Made by a program: the position numbers and the translations under genes
Origin: Dromaius novaehollandiae
Lineage: Eukaryota; Chordata; Aves; Casuariiformes; Dromaiidae
Length of the DNA: 64,000 bases
Assembly (NCBI RefSeq): GCF_036370855.1
Contig: NC_088105.1
Span: 13,273,619-13,337,618, forward strand
Direction of reading: 5' to 3'
In this document: positions 1-13,100 of the stretch, piece by piece
How positions within the stretch are numbered: the stretch's first letter is position 1
Layout of the letters: every line of letters begins with the position of its first letter
Notes under the pieces: generated by a model
What the model was told of the DNA's origin: nothing
The model's input: the letters and a program-made list of their open reading frames with translations, nothing else
The model's database searches: none

Positions 1-3000
1 AAACTGCAGCTTCCCTCACTAGATCTTAACCTAGAAAGAAGTCCTTGAGTCAAGCAAAGCTTTTGGCAAACGGTTAGACCTCCGTGCAACATTCCTGTAT
101 ACAGCCACACTTCCTCTTTGGATGAAGCTACTAACAGTACTGAGAGGAAGAAGCTGTTTTCATCTAGAGCACAGCCTGCAAGAAAGCAAATGGGCAGCAA
201 GGACTGGATGGCTAAAATTCTGCATGAAACAGAGAAACCTCTGCTTTCCTTGCTGCCAAATTTCAGTGAGCAGATAGGAAAGGAGATAAACTAGGCAGGG
301 ACAGCTCATCTAGCAGCAACAAGCAGGCTTGTAGACTACAGCGTGACCAATAGCTGTCACATCACTTTTCCCATTCGTGCTTTCCCGGCAAAAGATGTCA
401 CTGTTCTTAGCCATCTCTAGCCAAGGCTCAGGAGCTTGGTCCAGCTTTCTCAGCCTTCCCAGTCCATGCACTGCTTCTCTAAGGCTTGGCTGAATGCACA
501 AGCTCCTTAGGCAGGATTAGCCAGGGCATCTGCACCAGGGGCAGGGGTACCTGGTCTGTGGCGCGTAGAGAGCTCGTGTTCTCCCCTGAGCCCAGCAGTC
601 GCTGCAGGGGTGATTGGCATGTGTTGCTCATGTCGGAGGAGGTTTCGATGTTCTTTTTAGTCACCAGCGCCTTTTGCCTCCGTGAGTCAGGGGTGAGTAA
701 ATCTCCCCTGCAGTGTCTGGTTTCAGCTTGGACTCTGTAAAGAAAAATAGTTTGTAGGGAAGTGAATGACTCTTGGTGTCCTGTTGCACAAGAGGGTAGG
801 GTTTAAGATGCTGTTTTGTACAGAGATCCCCTGGCTGAAGTTACGTGCATTTTGGAACAAGTTATAATCAGAAGGATTTGATTATTGCTTTTTGGAAGTG
901 CTCTCCATCCTAGAGCAGAGCTTTATGCAAAGGACTTGTTTCCACTTTCTCACCTTTCAGTGTACCATCAAGAGTGCTGCAGCAATAAAGGTTGTTTCTG
1001 GGCAACTTAAACTGCTCCAAGCAAAAGAGATTTTTTCAGATAGACCTGTGACTTGTGATATAGAAATCCTGAGGATGAATTGTCACTTGGAGGGCATAGT
1101 GCTGAGAAGGAGGATATGGTGCTGAACACCCATGGAGAAAACCTTTATTCCTTTAAATCTATGACTGATGATTCTCTTTGCAGTGTTATCATGTGGGTAA
1201 GCGGTCTGGCTGTGGGAAGGAGCAAGACTTCTGCTTTGGGCAGGACATGCATCATATGAGAGTCTTTTCCCGTTTCTCTTACGCAGCTGAAGGGCAGCAG
1301 ATGCTTTTACAAACAGTTGTCTCAGCTAGCTGAACTGAGATTGCCAAACAATTTTTTTAAATCCTGACTGAACTCATCAAACTGTGCAACTTTAGGTAGA
1401 AGTTCACAGCAGCTCTTCTTTGCTCATTAAACCACCCTCATGCCTGCAGCCTGTAAGAACGGCTCTGTAGTAAGTCTCAGGACTTTGACTGTTGCAATTT
1501 AACAGCAAAGTGCAATACTGCACATTTCCAAAGAGTAGCGTCCTGTCCTGGTACAAGATTTCTTCTTGCAACTCTTCAAGGAGGTGAGTTAGGAGAAATG
1601 AAGTCAGAAAATCTGAGAGCGCATCCCAGCGACATTCTGCTCACAGGGTTCAAGCCAGTAGGCACGATGCAGCCAACACACACTGGCCAACGCTTGCAGG
1701 GAATGGGGAGCAAAAGCGAAGGAAAGTCGGGTTATCTTTGAAGAAGAAGAAACCAATTCAGCTTGAGGTAGAGAGAGACTCCTGCTCCTGCAAGACTTGA
1801 TCTGGTCACTGAGCTTTTGCAGAGCTTCCCATGCTTGTTCCAGTAGCTGATTCTCACTCATTCAAGAGGCCTGTATAGAGCGAGGTACCTCCCACGTCAC
1901 TGGCTTGCTGGAGTCACTTGTTTCTGCCTCTGCTTTCCACTTTGTTGAACACAAGACAGGATGAGCCCTCACTAAAATTCATGAGTATAAGTTGCAAAAA
2001 CAGTCTGTCCATGAACATTATGCTCCAGCGGAGTTCAGAGACCTTCTGGGGATGTAGAAAGAGTGAGAGAGTGGACACATCGCAGCATCAGCCAAGGAAC
2101 TCCTCCTAAGGCATTTTTCAGTGTTCAAGGCAGGGGGGAGATGTCCTGCGCCTGTCCTCAGTGCCCAGCTGGCTGTCTCTGTGGCTACGAGGAAAGGGCT
2201 TCTAGTTGTGGCAAGCAGAAACATGTTCCTGGCCTCAGCTGGCTCTGTAAAGATGGGTGTACGTACTGCTGTCACACAGGACTCTACTGGGAAAGGCACA
2301 CACCCAAGCCGAGATGAACAGCCCCTCTTGGCAGTGTAGTGCTGACTTGTGAAGGCTCTGAGGCGGCAGCAGGTGAAGAGAAAAGCTGTAAAGGAAACAT
2401 CCTGCTACGTGTGCACCCTCTGACCTGCTTGCAGCATCCTGAGCAGCCAGTGCTCACCAGGGCAGGGTTACAGCTCCCTGTGTCACTACCATCAGCCTGG
2501 GAGGGCTGAGGACCAGCGCTGGGCCTGCCTGGCCTTGCTGCCTCTGGCACGATCTAAGAGCAGTTGGCAGTGCCAAAGGGCAGCATTTCCAACCCTTCCC
2601 TCCCTGTGTTCCCCCTGAGCACGGGCCAGCCTGTTCCCCTACCTTCAAAGCCTGAGGGAGGCAGAGAATTGTACGCTCTCATTGCCAGCTCAGTCAGTAA
2701 CTGTGCACCGCAGTGCTGTGGGGGAGGCTTATGTCAGCACTGGAGTTGGGTTTGTTCCCTTGTAGCAAAATGAGAATGGAAAGAAAAGAAAGCTCTGTTC
2801 TGGGGCAGTGACCTTGAATTCACACTTGCTTTAATGCTGCCAGCTGCTCTGCTTGTGCTGCCTTGAGCAGGCTACTCCTAGCCCTGCTGTGGCTCAGCCT
2901 GATCCATACAGGAGTTGCCCCAGATTATAAGGAAAACTTGAATGTTTTGGCCAAATCCAGACCAGTTTCAGGGAGGTTAAAAATACAGATTCCCTGTAAT

Positions 3001-3896
3001 ACAGACCAAGTTTGGACTAGCATAGGGAGCAACCTCATAGACTGAGGTCATGAGGGGGGAGTGTAGGCAGCTGTTGAAGATGATGGTTGTTTTCTCTCCT
3101 GTTCCCAGATACTGTTGAAAAAATCATGCTGCAACCCAGCATATGCACTCAGATTTTCACTGCATTTTCAAGAGCCTTTAGGTAAGGTAGAAGTGACTTG
3201 CTGAATAGAGCTGGCCCCCTCCCACAAAACCTGTGAAGTGTTTGACATGCGAGCTTTGTTAGCTCTAGAGTCACTGGTTTGCCCTACCACTAGGAAAACT
3301 CTTCTTTAAGAGTACAGTCCGATTCAGATGCTATATTGACACATCTGTCGGTCATGCTGGCTCATTTTCTGGGAGAGGGCTCAAAGAGGGACCTCCATTC
3401 TCAGAGCAAGGTGGGTAAATCCCCATGTCACCGGCACAGGCAGGACTTTTCCTACTTCTGTGTGCCCAGGCGAAGATGGGCCACAGGCAATTCCAGAGGG
3501 TGAGCAACCTGGCATGCAGGTGTCTTGTTTGTTGCCCTGTTTCTGGAAAGCTAGAAACTTCATGGAAGGCTATGGGCCCCTGGCTGTGCAGCCCCTCCGC
3601 AGGTGCCATGGCAGCAGGGACACAGCACGGGAAGGTGTCAGTCCTGGCATCAGTGTGTAGAGGGAGGAGGTGCTGTGCACAGGAGCAGGTCTGGCACACA
3701 TCAGAGCACAGCTAGGGTAAAGGAGCAGGCGAGGCATCCACCCATACCAATATAGCAGTTAAAGACTGCATGACACTGCCAGAGCCTGCCCCACACACAT
3801 TCAGCCTGCTTGGAGGGCTGCCTGCTTGGCCTCTGTCCCCAGCATGACGGCACCCAAGATGGGGAGCATGAGCATGCTGATGGCTTCTCTCTGCAG
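1..3896 (+). other. PRDX6 intron 2 (partial), no coding exon seen
   Basis: Sequence upstream of PRDX6 exon 3. I searched all frames for the exon 2 signature (FTPVCTTELGR) and the exon 1 start and found neither, so it is read as intron. Base composition is more AT-rich than the rest of the window. The short open frames here are unremarkable; the one at 2863-3045 that resembles a signal peptide begins at TTG and has no Met. Confidence 0.7.
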
Positions 3897-6263
3897 GACA
3901 TCAACGCATACAATGGGGACCAGCCCGAGGAGAAACTCCCCTTCCCCATCATTGCCGATGCCAAGCGGGAGCTTGCTGTCCAGCTGGGCATGCTGGACCC
4001 AGACGAGCTGGACAAGGACGGCATACCCCTGACTGCCCGTGTGGTGAGTACCCTGATCATGCTCTGGCCTTGGAGCACTGCAGCAGTAGGCATGAACTAC
4101 CATCCTGCCCTGTCTGGGGCATGGAGACGGGGGCAGCCTACCTGCATGGACATGACCATCCTCAGGAGCTGAGTTGACTTCCCTGGGCTAGATCCTTGGG
4201 CTGTGCTGCAAGAAGAGGCTAGGCGCAGCCCTGTCTCACTGGGAACAGCTGTCCTGCTGTTCCCACCAGCTCATCTTGGTTGTGCCGGTCTAGGCAGAGA
4301 GGGGACATCCCGTAAGTCCTCGATATGCTGGACTTTCCCTCTCCCCTCCAGCACTTGTGTTAGAAGGGGCATGGATTGAGGTGGGGAGGAAATGTTTCAA
4401 ACAGTGAAATAACCTGATGTTGGAAACAAGCTCTCAGAAAACACACCGTGTTCCCTGTGCCAGGGTGGGGGCACTAGTTGTTCTAGGAGATACTCACCAC
4501 AGTGTCTCCACTGTCCCAAGGACCTGTGATCAAATAGGGTCTTGGCAGGACACCTCCCGGGGGAGGGAGAAGCAGAAGGGCTGGGCAGATCCGGCAGAGC
4601 AGTAGGACATGCACGCGCTGCTTGACCCTGAGGGTGCCCAGGAACTTGACCCTGTCTCCCTGTGCTCAGGTGTTTGTTTTTGGCCCGGATAAGAAGCTGA
4701 AACTCTCCATCCTCTACCCAGCCACCACTGGGAGAAACTTTGATGAGATCCTGAGAGTGGTGGACTCCCTGCAGCTGACGGCGTACAAGAAGGTTGCTAC
4801 CCCTGTGAACTGGAAGGTGAGGAGGGGAGCAGAGCCCGCAGCCCAGCACTGCAGCAGGCGGGTGACATAGAGGTGCCCCTTGGGCGGGCTGCAGCATGGG
4901 GGGAAGTACTGAGATCCTGGGATTTGAGTTGGATCCCAGCACAGGCTCCAGGGCCATTGCAGTCAGGAGTTAGCCAGAGTCCTCCCTTCCCTCTCCTCGG
5001 TCCCAGGTGCTGGCAGATAGGGAGCCTGTTCCTTCGGGCTATCAGTACTTGAGCTCTGGGGCAAGGCAGGTCTTGCCCTTGTTGTCCATGATAAGGAAGA
5101 GCGTTACTGGGTGTCAGCTGCCAGACCAAACTCCACTCAAAGTCGGTGCCACAAACCAACAAAGCAGTAAACACAGGGTAGCTGGTTCCCGGGCTGGCAC
5201 ACTGCTCTGCTCCCTTCGTGACAGGAAAGGCCAATGTGGGCGCAGGCCCACTTTGCCTGGCAGGTACACACCCAAGCCCGAGCCTTGTGGAAGATAACTA
5301 ACTGAAGTTGTTTAGCTGCCGTTACAGTTCAAAATTGTTATTTAAAACTCCAAAAAATAGTTTGGGCAGCCAATAAAAAGCAAGAACAAGCAGCGCACTT
5401 TAGCTCGCCAGCATTTCCCTGGCCTGGCAGGGCTGCTCAGCTCTTGGACCTGTCCTGCTGCTGGCTGTGAGAGCTGTTACCAGAGAAGCCTGCTTGTCTG
5501 GAGCCAGAGGACACACACCTGCTGCTACTGGGTCCCCAGAAGTCCTAGGCACCTAGTACTTCTGTTATGAGGCAGGACCAAGCTCTCAGAAGCAATGGCC
5601 CAAATGCCCACTCCATATGATCAGGAGGTTCCTGTGGGCAGTTCCCCTTCCGCTTCCCCAGCACAGCATAAGCTGTCAGCAGTTTTGGGCCAGCTCACCC
5701 ACCACTCCTCCTCCCAGGGAAGCGCTGGGGCTCGGCCTGGCCAAGCGCTGTCTTTCCAGGGGCACCTCAACAATAGGAACAGATGAGCAGACGCAGGCCT
5801 TGCTGTGAGCCCTGCTCGGCAAGGAGCACAGGTGAGCTGTAGAGACCCCGTGCTGAGCTCCCCTCCTCGTGCTCCCCATTTCTTTGGCAGTACCATGGGG
5901 AGGGCTGGCAGGTGGAGCAGCTCTCCCCTTCCGCATCGCCCACACCTCCTGGTGCATCTCCCACTCAGTCCTCGCTACCACCTATGGACAGAGCTGCAGG
6001 GGACATGCCTGAGGCACTGGGGCTGAGCATTCACAGGGAAGGTGACACATCACCTGCCAGCAGGGAAGTGCCACCTGCAGCCAAGCCTGCCAGTTCCTCT
6101 GCTGCTCTCATGGTTCCCATTTGCTCCCCAGCCTGGTGACAGTGTCATGGTCATTCCCTCCTTACCCGACGACGAAGCAAAGAAGCTGTTCCCCAAAGGA
6201 ATCTTCACCAAGGACCTCCCGTCGGGCAAGAAGTACCTGCGTTACACGCCGCAGCCAGAGTGA
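3897..6263 (+). CDS. PRDX6: Peroxiredoxin-6, 3' three coding exons (5' part off window)
   Basis: 1-Cys peroxiredoxin of the cytosol and lysosome that reduces peroxides and phospholipid hydroperoxides with glutathione and also has phospholipase A2 activity. Exons 3897-4043, 4670-4816 and 6132-6263 have clean AG/GT borders, all in phase 0, and translate to 141 residues matching family positions about 85-225. The first reads [19 protein letters not shown] and the last ends [12 protein letters not shown] before TGA. The GMLDP segment that holds the lipase-triad Asp (Asp140 in human) is intact. The peroxidatic Cys47 and the His26/Ser32 lipase residues belong to exons 1-2, which I could not find in bases 1-3896, so they lie beyond the left edge. 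The position of human Cys91 is Gly here. A polyadenylation hexamer follows at 6467-6472. The family call is very secure; which avian PRDX6 copy this is cannot be told. Confidence 0.96.
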
Positions 6264-6466
6264 GCGGGTCTGCGCATTCGCCACGCTTGGCTGCGGGTCG
6301 TTCGGCGTTGGGAGCCTTCCCTGGATGCAGCACCTGGAGCCACCCGTGCCCAGGGCTCCTGCCTCCCTGACGCCATACGATCAGCAGCCTCATAGTGTCA
6401 CACTGGTGTTAAATCCCAATACTAAACCAGTCCTCCACATCCCCTTTGTCCCCCATATCTTCTCAA

Positions 6467-6472
6467 ATTAAA
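6467..6472 (+). terminator. PRDX6 polyadenylation signal (ATTAAA)
   Basis: ATTAAA lies 204 bases past the PRDX6 stop, the first good hexamer downstream, implying a 3' UTR of about 220-240 bases. Confidence 0.65.
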
Positions 6473-9400
6473 ACCCTGAGTGCTTTCTTGCTTTGACTCA
6501 GCCCAGCAAGGAAAAGGTCAACAGGCTCTTTGGGGCTCCTGGGCCAGCGCTGTGTAGTCGCTCCTGTTCAGTGCTGGCCACGCTTGTTCTGGAGGCACAG
6601 CAAGTAGTGTGGGGGTCAGCAGCCAGGCCTTGGAGGGGTTTCCTGCTGGGTTCACAGGTCTCCCATCAGGTAGCTTAGAGGGCTCCAGACTGCTGCATGC
6701 CTTTAGGAGCAGCCATCACTAACTCATTAACACCTTTATCTGTTCCCATGCGTTGGGGAGGAGCTGCAGAGCCAAATTTTCTCACTGCTTTCTTTTGCTG
6801 AAAGTTGACTGATGTTTTCAGCTTTTCTGGAAGAGGGAATAGAGCAAATAAAGCACTCTTCAGTACTACGTGCAGCATCCCTCATCTGTGCCTCTGCTGG
6901 CATGCACAGACAGCATCAGTACTTCGTCCCCGGCACCCTGAAGGATTTCTTTGCTCGCTGTGGCTGTGCAGCTGCTCTGTGGGTGGCGGCGCCCCAGACT
7001 GGCCTTGTAATTGCTCTTTCAATAATGCACTTGGGAAACACAGGTTGCCGTGAAGCACATCGTCCCAGGTGAGGCAGCAGGCCCGGGGCAGCCACACTGC
7101 TCCGTTTCACAGAGGAGCCTTGGGGGACAAGGTGGGAGATGTCCACAATGGGGGCAAGGCCGGGAATGCCTCTCCCCTTCCCAGGACCGGACCATTCCTA
7201 AAGGCCTCAGCCCCACATTAGCTTGGGAGCTGGTCCCCAAGCCTGGTGCAAGCCTGCCCTGTGCCCCTCAGTGAGCCAAAGCCATCCTGCTCCTGGCACG
7301 GGCCCCGCAGCCCCTCAGCTAGGATGAGGCAGTCGCCGGTGGGAGCTGCCCCACAGGGCCATGCCGTCCCAGCCTCTCCAGTACCGCCAGTCCAGGCTGT
7401 GCCACTCGGAGGCCAATATTTGCCAGGTACCGGTCCTGTTTGTCCCAAAGCCCATTTAGACCCCCCGATCTCAGTGACTGCAGCTCTTACCTGAGGACGG
7501 ACCCCTCTCCACAGGGGCAAAGCCACCAGGCAGGATTCACAAATTCTCCTAAGCACCTAATCGCACCGAGAGCCCCTGCAAGGAGGCCGCAGCACCCCAC
7601 AGCTGCGCTGGTGTTTCTAGGGCTGTGCTGCGCATCCGCTGCTGCCTTCCTCCGTGCCTGCAGGGACCAACATTTGCTGCAGTCCTGAACTTGTTAAGTA
7701 GGTAAGTGCTGGTTTAATATAAGCCTAGGAAAGAAACCCACTCATTAAATAACACATCGGCTGTCTGCCAGCATCTCTTGGCGCCCAGCACGACCAGCAG
7801 CACTTAAACAAGCAGCTATTAAAGAAACCAGCCTGCGCGGGGCACAAATGTACTGCACAGCAAGAGGGGACCAATAGGGTTGATGCTCACTGCAAGTAAC
7901 ACATTGCCTCCCTCCCTGTGCAATGCAAGGGGACGCATCTCCAGGACCCTGCAAGAGCCTAATCCTGCAGCAGCAGCCGCATCCAGCGTCCCCTCCGCCT
8001 GGGACACAGCCCAGCAGTCCTCGGACAAGACTCAGCCACCAGCTCCTTCCCCGTGCCCATCGGCTCTCTTCCACCATCCCTGATGTGCAGGCAGGGCTCA
8101 GGCTGAGAAGAGAATTCCTTCTTTCATTACCAAAAAATAATAACAATAATAATATTTAATGGCTTTCAGAAAATATATTGCAAACATTTATATTTTTCCC
8201 AAATGTTTCAGCTGCTCTTATTTTCCCCTGGTTGTGGATTTTTTTTAAAATGAACCTTCATTATGAAATTCTATATTATCCTCATGTATTATTTTTACTA
8301 GACAACTGCAGAAAAAACTACCACCTGGTCTCTGGGTTGAATCTTGTTCCCCCTTTTTCCACTGTGCAAGAAGTAGGAGAGAATCTGCAATTTCAAAGGG
8401 GAAATTTTCTTTGTATTTTCTCAGCCTAAGTCCCTTCCCCAAAAAGGCTCAAGGCTGGCAGCCCGGCTCGCCCCAGCCTGCCGCGTCTCAGCCCGTCGCC
8501 TTCCTGAGCTCAGCAGCAGGGAGAGCTCCCAGGTCTCTCGCGTGTCTCTCGGCACGCAGCCCTCACCTTGGCCAGGTTTCCTGTCATCTGCACATCCACC
8601 GCCTCCCTCTGGAAGGGGAGATGCAGCCCAAGGACACAGACCCCTACAAGACTTGTGAACATGCTCTGAGCATCCCCAGGGAAGGGACGTTGCAGGGCAG
8701 GCACAACCTCTGCGGGACGCCAGAGAATCCCCCGGGAGCTGCTTCAAGGGGCTCACCTTGCAGGCGGGCGAGTCGGCACCCTGCCAGACCGCAGAGGCAC
8801 GAGGCCAGAAGGGGAACAGGTCAGAGCCCGACGGGGCATAGCTTCTCCCAGCCCAAAGCCAGGCCGATCTGAGCCCGTGGGGGCCGACTTTTGAAACCCT
8901 ACGAGCTCATGGGGACCCCCAAGGGGCTCAGCACCACGGCTCTCGGGGGCTTTCCTCCTTCCCTCTGCAGCCCCCCACGTTCCCAGCATGGCCTCGCTCT
9001 CGGGGGCAAGCTTCAGCTGTAAGAAAATTGCACCTATTCAAGGAAACACAGTTTGGTTCCAGTACGGATTGAGTATTTGTCTTTTAATCCCAGAGAAGTG
9101 AAATGCAACATTTGTTTGAGTTTGTAATAACATCCAAAGACAGAAGAATCCAAGTCCCCTACTCGGTAAAGTCATTTGTGTTTAAGGCACTCTGCAAAAC
9201 CAGCTTTCGTCTCCTCTTCCTTCTGATTTTCCCCACACGGCAGCAGAATACCTGATTTTGTCTTTTCTCCATAGCGACACCCACACGTTCTTGCTCTTAT
9301 CACCATCTCCGGAAATTAGCAACATTAAATACAGCGTGAGCCAAACAGAAAAACACGGGGAGGCCGGGCCAATAAATACAGACGGGCACGGGAGGGAGCA

Positions 9401-9688
9401 TCGTGCCTGGGAAGGGGGACAAGGGGGCTTTGAGCTGCTGCGGGAAGAGGATGGGCCCGGATTTCCCTCCCTGCGGGCATTTAGGTGAATCCTGTTCCTT
9501 TTCCCTGGTTCTCCCTCCCCTGCAAAAGCCGAGGCAGGGAGGAGAAGCAGAGCCGCAGTCAGGAGAGGATGCAGCAGGGCTCCAGGCAGGCGTCCCCCCG
9601 GCAGAGCCCGCAGGGTCCCGCTCGCCCCTGGCGGGCCCTGAAACGCACGGCGGGCCCAGCCGCATGCGCCACAGGAATAAACCCCGAG

Positions 9689-9760
9689 TTTATTAAGCAA
9701 TAAATACAAATAAATAACTTAAATAAACCGTAAATAAATACAAATAAATAAATACACAAA
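9689..9760. repeat. A/T-rich AAAT-type microsatellite
   Basis: Imperfect tandem AAAT/AATA units. The left end reads as AATAAA on the minus strand (9689-9694), a possible distal polyadenylation signal for FAM78B. Confidence 0.75.
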
Positions 9761-9859
9761 CCAAACGCACACGCAGGTGGATGGGTCTGCTTGCACACCG
9801 AAGAGAGGGGTGGCACAAGCCCCGGACGGGGTCGGTCGCACCCCGCGTCGGTTTTGCAG

Positions 9860-10110
9860 TTTGTCTGTCTGCTCTGCAGGCGCCTCCCGCCCCGGGCGCG
9901 CGCAGCAGTGCCGTAAGAGCAGACAGACGGACGCGTCCCGCACAGCCTCGCCCGGGGCCGGCGGGGCCTGCCCGCACAGCCCATGGGGACGCGCGCGGCG
10001 CTGAGGCACGGCCATGAAAGCGCAAAGCGGCGGAGGGAGGCGAGGGGAGGCGAGGGGCCCGGGCACGCGGCCCGGCAGGCCCAGCCTCGGGGCGGGGGGA
10101 AGGTGTGGCA
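9860..10110. promoter_or_regulatory. Isolated CpG-rich block
   Basis: Dense CpG and GC boxes with no recognised coding exon beside them. It could be an orphan CpG island, an enhancer, or a GC-rich portion of the FAM78B 3' region. It is not tied to a gene by the sequence. Confidence 0.4.
9863..9928. repeat. 13-bp perfect inverted repeat with a 40-base loop
   Basis: The left arm 9863-9875 (GTCTGTCTGCTCT) is the exact reverse complement of the right arm 9916-9928. The loop is GC-rich with many CpGs. It could fold as a hairpin in RNA or single-stranded DNA. Function unknown. Confidence 0.8.
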
Positions 10111-13100
10111 GGTGCTTCTGCGACCTGTCCCTCCCTGAGATAACAAGGTGCTGGCTAAAAAGAAGGGGAGCAGGGAAGGAAACAGCATTGGAAGGAAGAA
10201 GCATCCCACTGTGCGGTTTTACACACCCCGTCCCAGGTTCGGGATGCACCAGGGCAGGTCCTCGCTGAGGTGGGCTCCTGCTCAGCCCCTCCGGCCCTCG
10301 CAAACACAGCCCAGGGCCGCAGAGATGAGAGGCACAGCGCTTCCACCGCGCTCCCAGCATCTCACCGGCCTTCTGCTCCCTCCCACCACAAAACCTGCCC
10401 AAAGCCCTCATGCAATTCCCACTTTCTCCATCTACCAGGAAGACCACGCGCTTCTCCCGCCGGGACAGCCCCCCGCCACGCTTGCTGGTGGCTCTCGGAC
10501 CCCGCAGCGATGGACGACGCGCGAGGACACAAGCAACCGAGAGCAAGAGGCGCCGGGAGGCCTCGGCTCCACGCCAGCCAAACAGCTTTGCGTGGCCCCG
10601 GTGAGACAGACGGGCACGGAGGAAACCACTTCAACAGGCTCAGCCGCCCTCTAGCCAGGCGGCGGCTCTCGCACTCAAACCCGCTCCCGGCCAGCACAGA
10701 CCCAACCTGCCTAAGCGGCACGCTGCAGCTGCAAGCGCAGAGCTAGGCAGCTGCATGGCGGCACCCAATTTTCATAGCACTTTCCCACACACACTCCAAC
10801 ACCAGTTTCGCAAAGCACACAGGGTGTGCGTGCTTGCGACCCACTCAGCTCAGCCTCCCACAGACTGGGTCCACGCCTGCCTTCGGTCACAAGCACAGCA
10901 GAGCTGGGCTTCCCCTACAGCACGCAGCAGCGGTTTGTCTGCCGTAGGACACCTGATGCCTGTTGCGGAAAGCCCAACATGAGGACGACAGGTCTGGGAC
11001 AGCCAATGCACTCGTCAACGCTACTGAACTCGGGGATGCTCAGCTGGCGCCTCCATCCAAGGAGGATCTAGTGACCACGCGCCGTTTGCAAACAGCATGG
11101 GGTAATGCCCACAAAGACAACCGACAAACCAAACCTAGCTCTGTGCATCAAATCCGGACATCAGAGAAGGAGCAGGCACGGGAGCCAGGCAGAAGAGATG
11201 GACGGGGAAAAAGGCACCGGTGCTGGCAGCACCCTCCCAAACGAGGCCACACAGCTCCAGGCAGGCTGGCAAGCAGCCATGGCCGGTCCAAAGCAACGTG
11301 GTTCCTCCCTGCTCCTCGCAGAGGACAGACTTCCCCAGGCCACTCAAGGCGCTACACAGCTGGTCTGCAACCCATTCCCGGGGCTGCTCCCAGTTCAGGT
11401 GTACCTGGCATGGTCCTTAGTGCACAAGCACAGGGGAAAACTGCTCTAGAGGACAACATGGATGAGAACAAGGTGTCCCAGAAGAGTCCACGGGAGCAAA
11501 CCCCCACCAGAGGTGGGCCCACCAGCGCTGGGCCAAAGCACAAGGCTATGGCTGGGCTCTGAGCTAGATGCCAGCAGCAAGGTCAGCCATCAGCCCGCCA
11601 GCACAGGGCACAGCCAACCCCGGCACCCCGGACACGACCCAGATTTCACCAGCGCTTGGCACAGAGCACCCCAAGGGGAACACTGCAGAAACACACAGAC
11701 AGCAACAGCGGCTGCCATCGTCCAGGTCTTGGGAAATCACAGCAGATGATCTGCTCAGGCTCCAGCCAGCCAACACATCCCAAAAGACGGCAACAAAATC
11801 AACAGCATCTCTCCATCAGCTCCCTCCTTCCCTCTCCTATACCAACCGGCTGGCGTCACTGCGGGGCTGCAGCTGCTCCCAGGGCCGCATGGCCAGCACG
11901 CAGCCTCCCCGAGCACAGCCCCCGGACCATCTCCGCTGGGTTTTGGAGCGCTGACAGATGGCCACGTGTCTCAGCCGGGCCCCACAGCAGCCTTGCAGGA
12001 CACAGCGGTGCTCAGGGCGGCTTCACCTCCTAGCTTGTGCCTGGCCGAAACGTGGGAATGGCGGACGCCAGCTCTCAGGCTCCCATCGCGCACTGCTCAG
12101 CGGTCCTCTCCTAGCTTGGAGCTCACCTTGGGGAAACAGATTTGTCAGGGAACCCCTTCCCCAGGTTCAGATACTGCCTGAGACAAGAGACCTTCAAATG
12201 CACCACAGAGACCAGGACTACGCTCAGCACCCCAAAGCCAATGCACACGGTCTCCCCCCCTGCATCCCACGGCCACCAGCTGGCTACATCTCCAAAATGG
12301 ACTGAAACCATCTCATAAAGGCAGGTGGAAAAACCTCTGCACTTCAGAGATGGGACCTGGCTAGCACCCTGGGAAAGGATTTCACAGGGTGCTTCAGGAT
12401 TGTTTCTGTCCCACTAGGTCAAAAATATATTTGTCTGTCTTTTTACAAACTGAAAGGTACCCCTCCTCCCCCAAGTTTTACTGAAAATTGTATTTAAAAT
12501 TTCTGCATACCAAAACACCCCTCCACACACACTTCTGATAAACAAAACATCAATGACGGCAAAAATGCCTTTGATCACATATCAGTATAAAAACACCAGC
12601 AGAATCTCACAAAAATGGGATATTTTCCCATGCTGACGATTTCCCTGTAGAAGGTCTGCTCAACAAATCAAAGCTCTTTGCCCACTCCCCCTCCAAACCT
12701 TCCTCACTGCAAGGCTTCACCCAACCCTCAGCTAAATCCAAACTTAGGCACCAAAATCAGCAGGCTGGTTCCCAGACTACCAAAGCCCTCTGCTCACGCA
12801 AGGGTGAACGGGAGGAGCAGGACCGGCTCCATTGGCTGCAACATTTGAAAGTATTCATCGAGGCTTCAACATTCCCAAAGGAAAAAAAAATTGAATCGGT
12901 AGCAAACACCGCTGAGAATAATAAATAGCTCGGGGCGATCACAGGGATTTTTGGTCTAAGATGTCTGGGGTGTCCCTGCGCTCTTGGGGACCGGCTCCCA
13001 GATGCCCGGGGTGCACATCCCACCATGGGAAAGCACAAGCAGCGGCTGAAGCTTTGCAGGAAACCGTGCGTGCTCTGAGGAGCGACGTTCCCTGCCACCT

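Noticed and set aside
2863-3045. 60-codon frame resembling a secreted peptide with a signal sequence
   Set aside because: Begins at TTG with no Met in a suitable place, no splice partners, and lies in the PRDX6 intron.
10963-11562. 199-codon frame in the PRDX6-FAM78B interval
   Set aside because: Lacks any family signature or secondary-structure pattern, and the start is not ATG in a good context. Read as non-coding.
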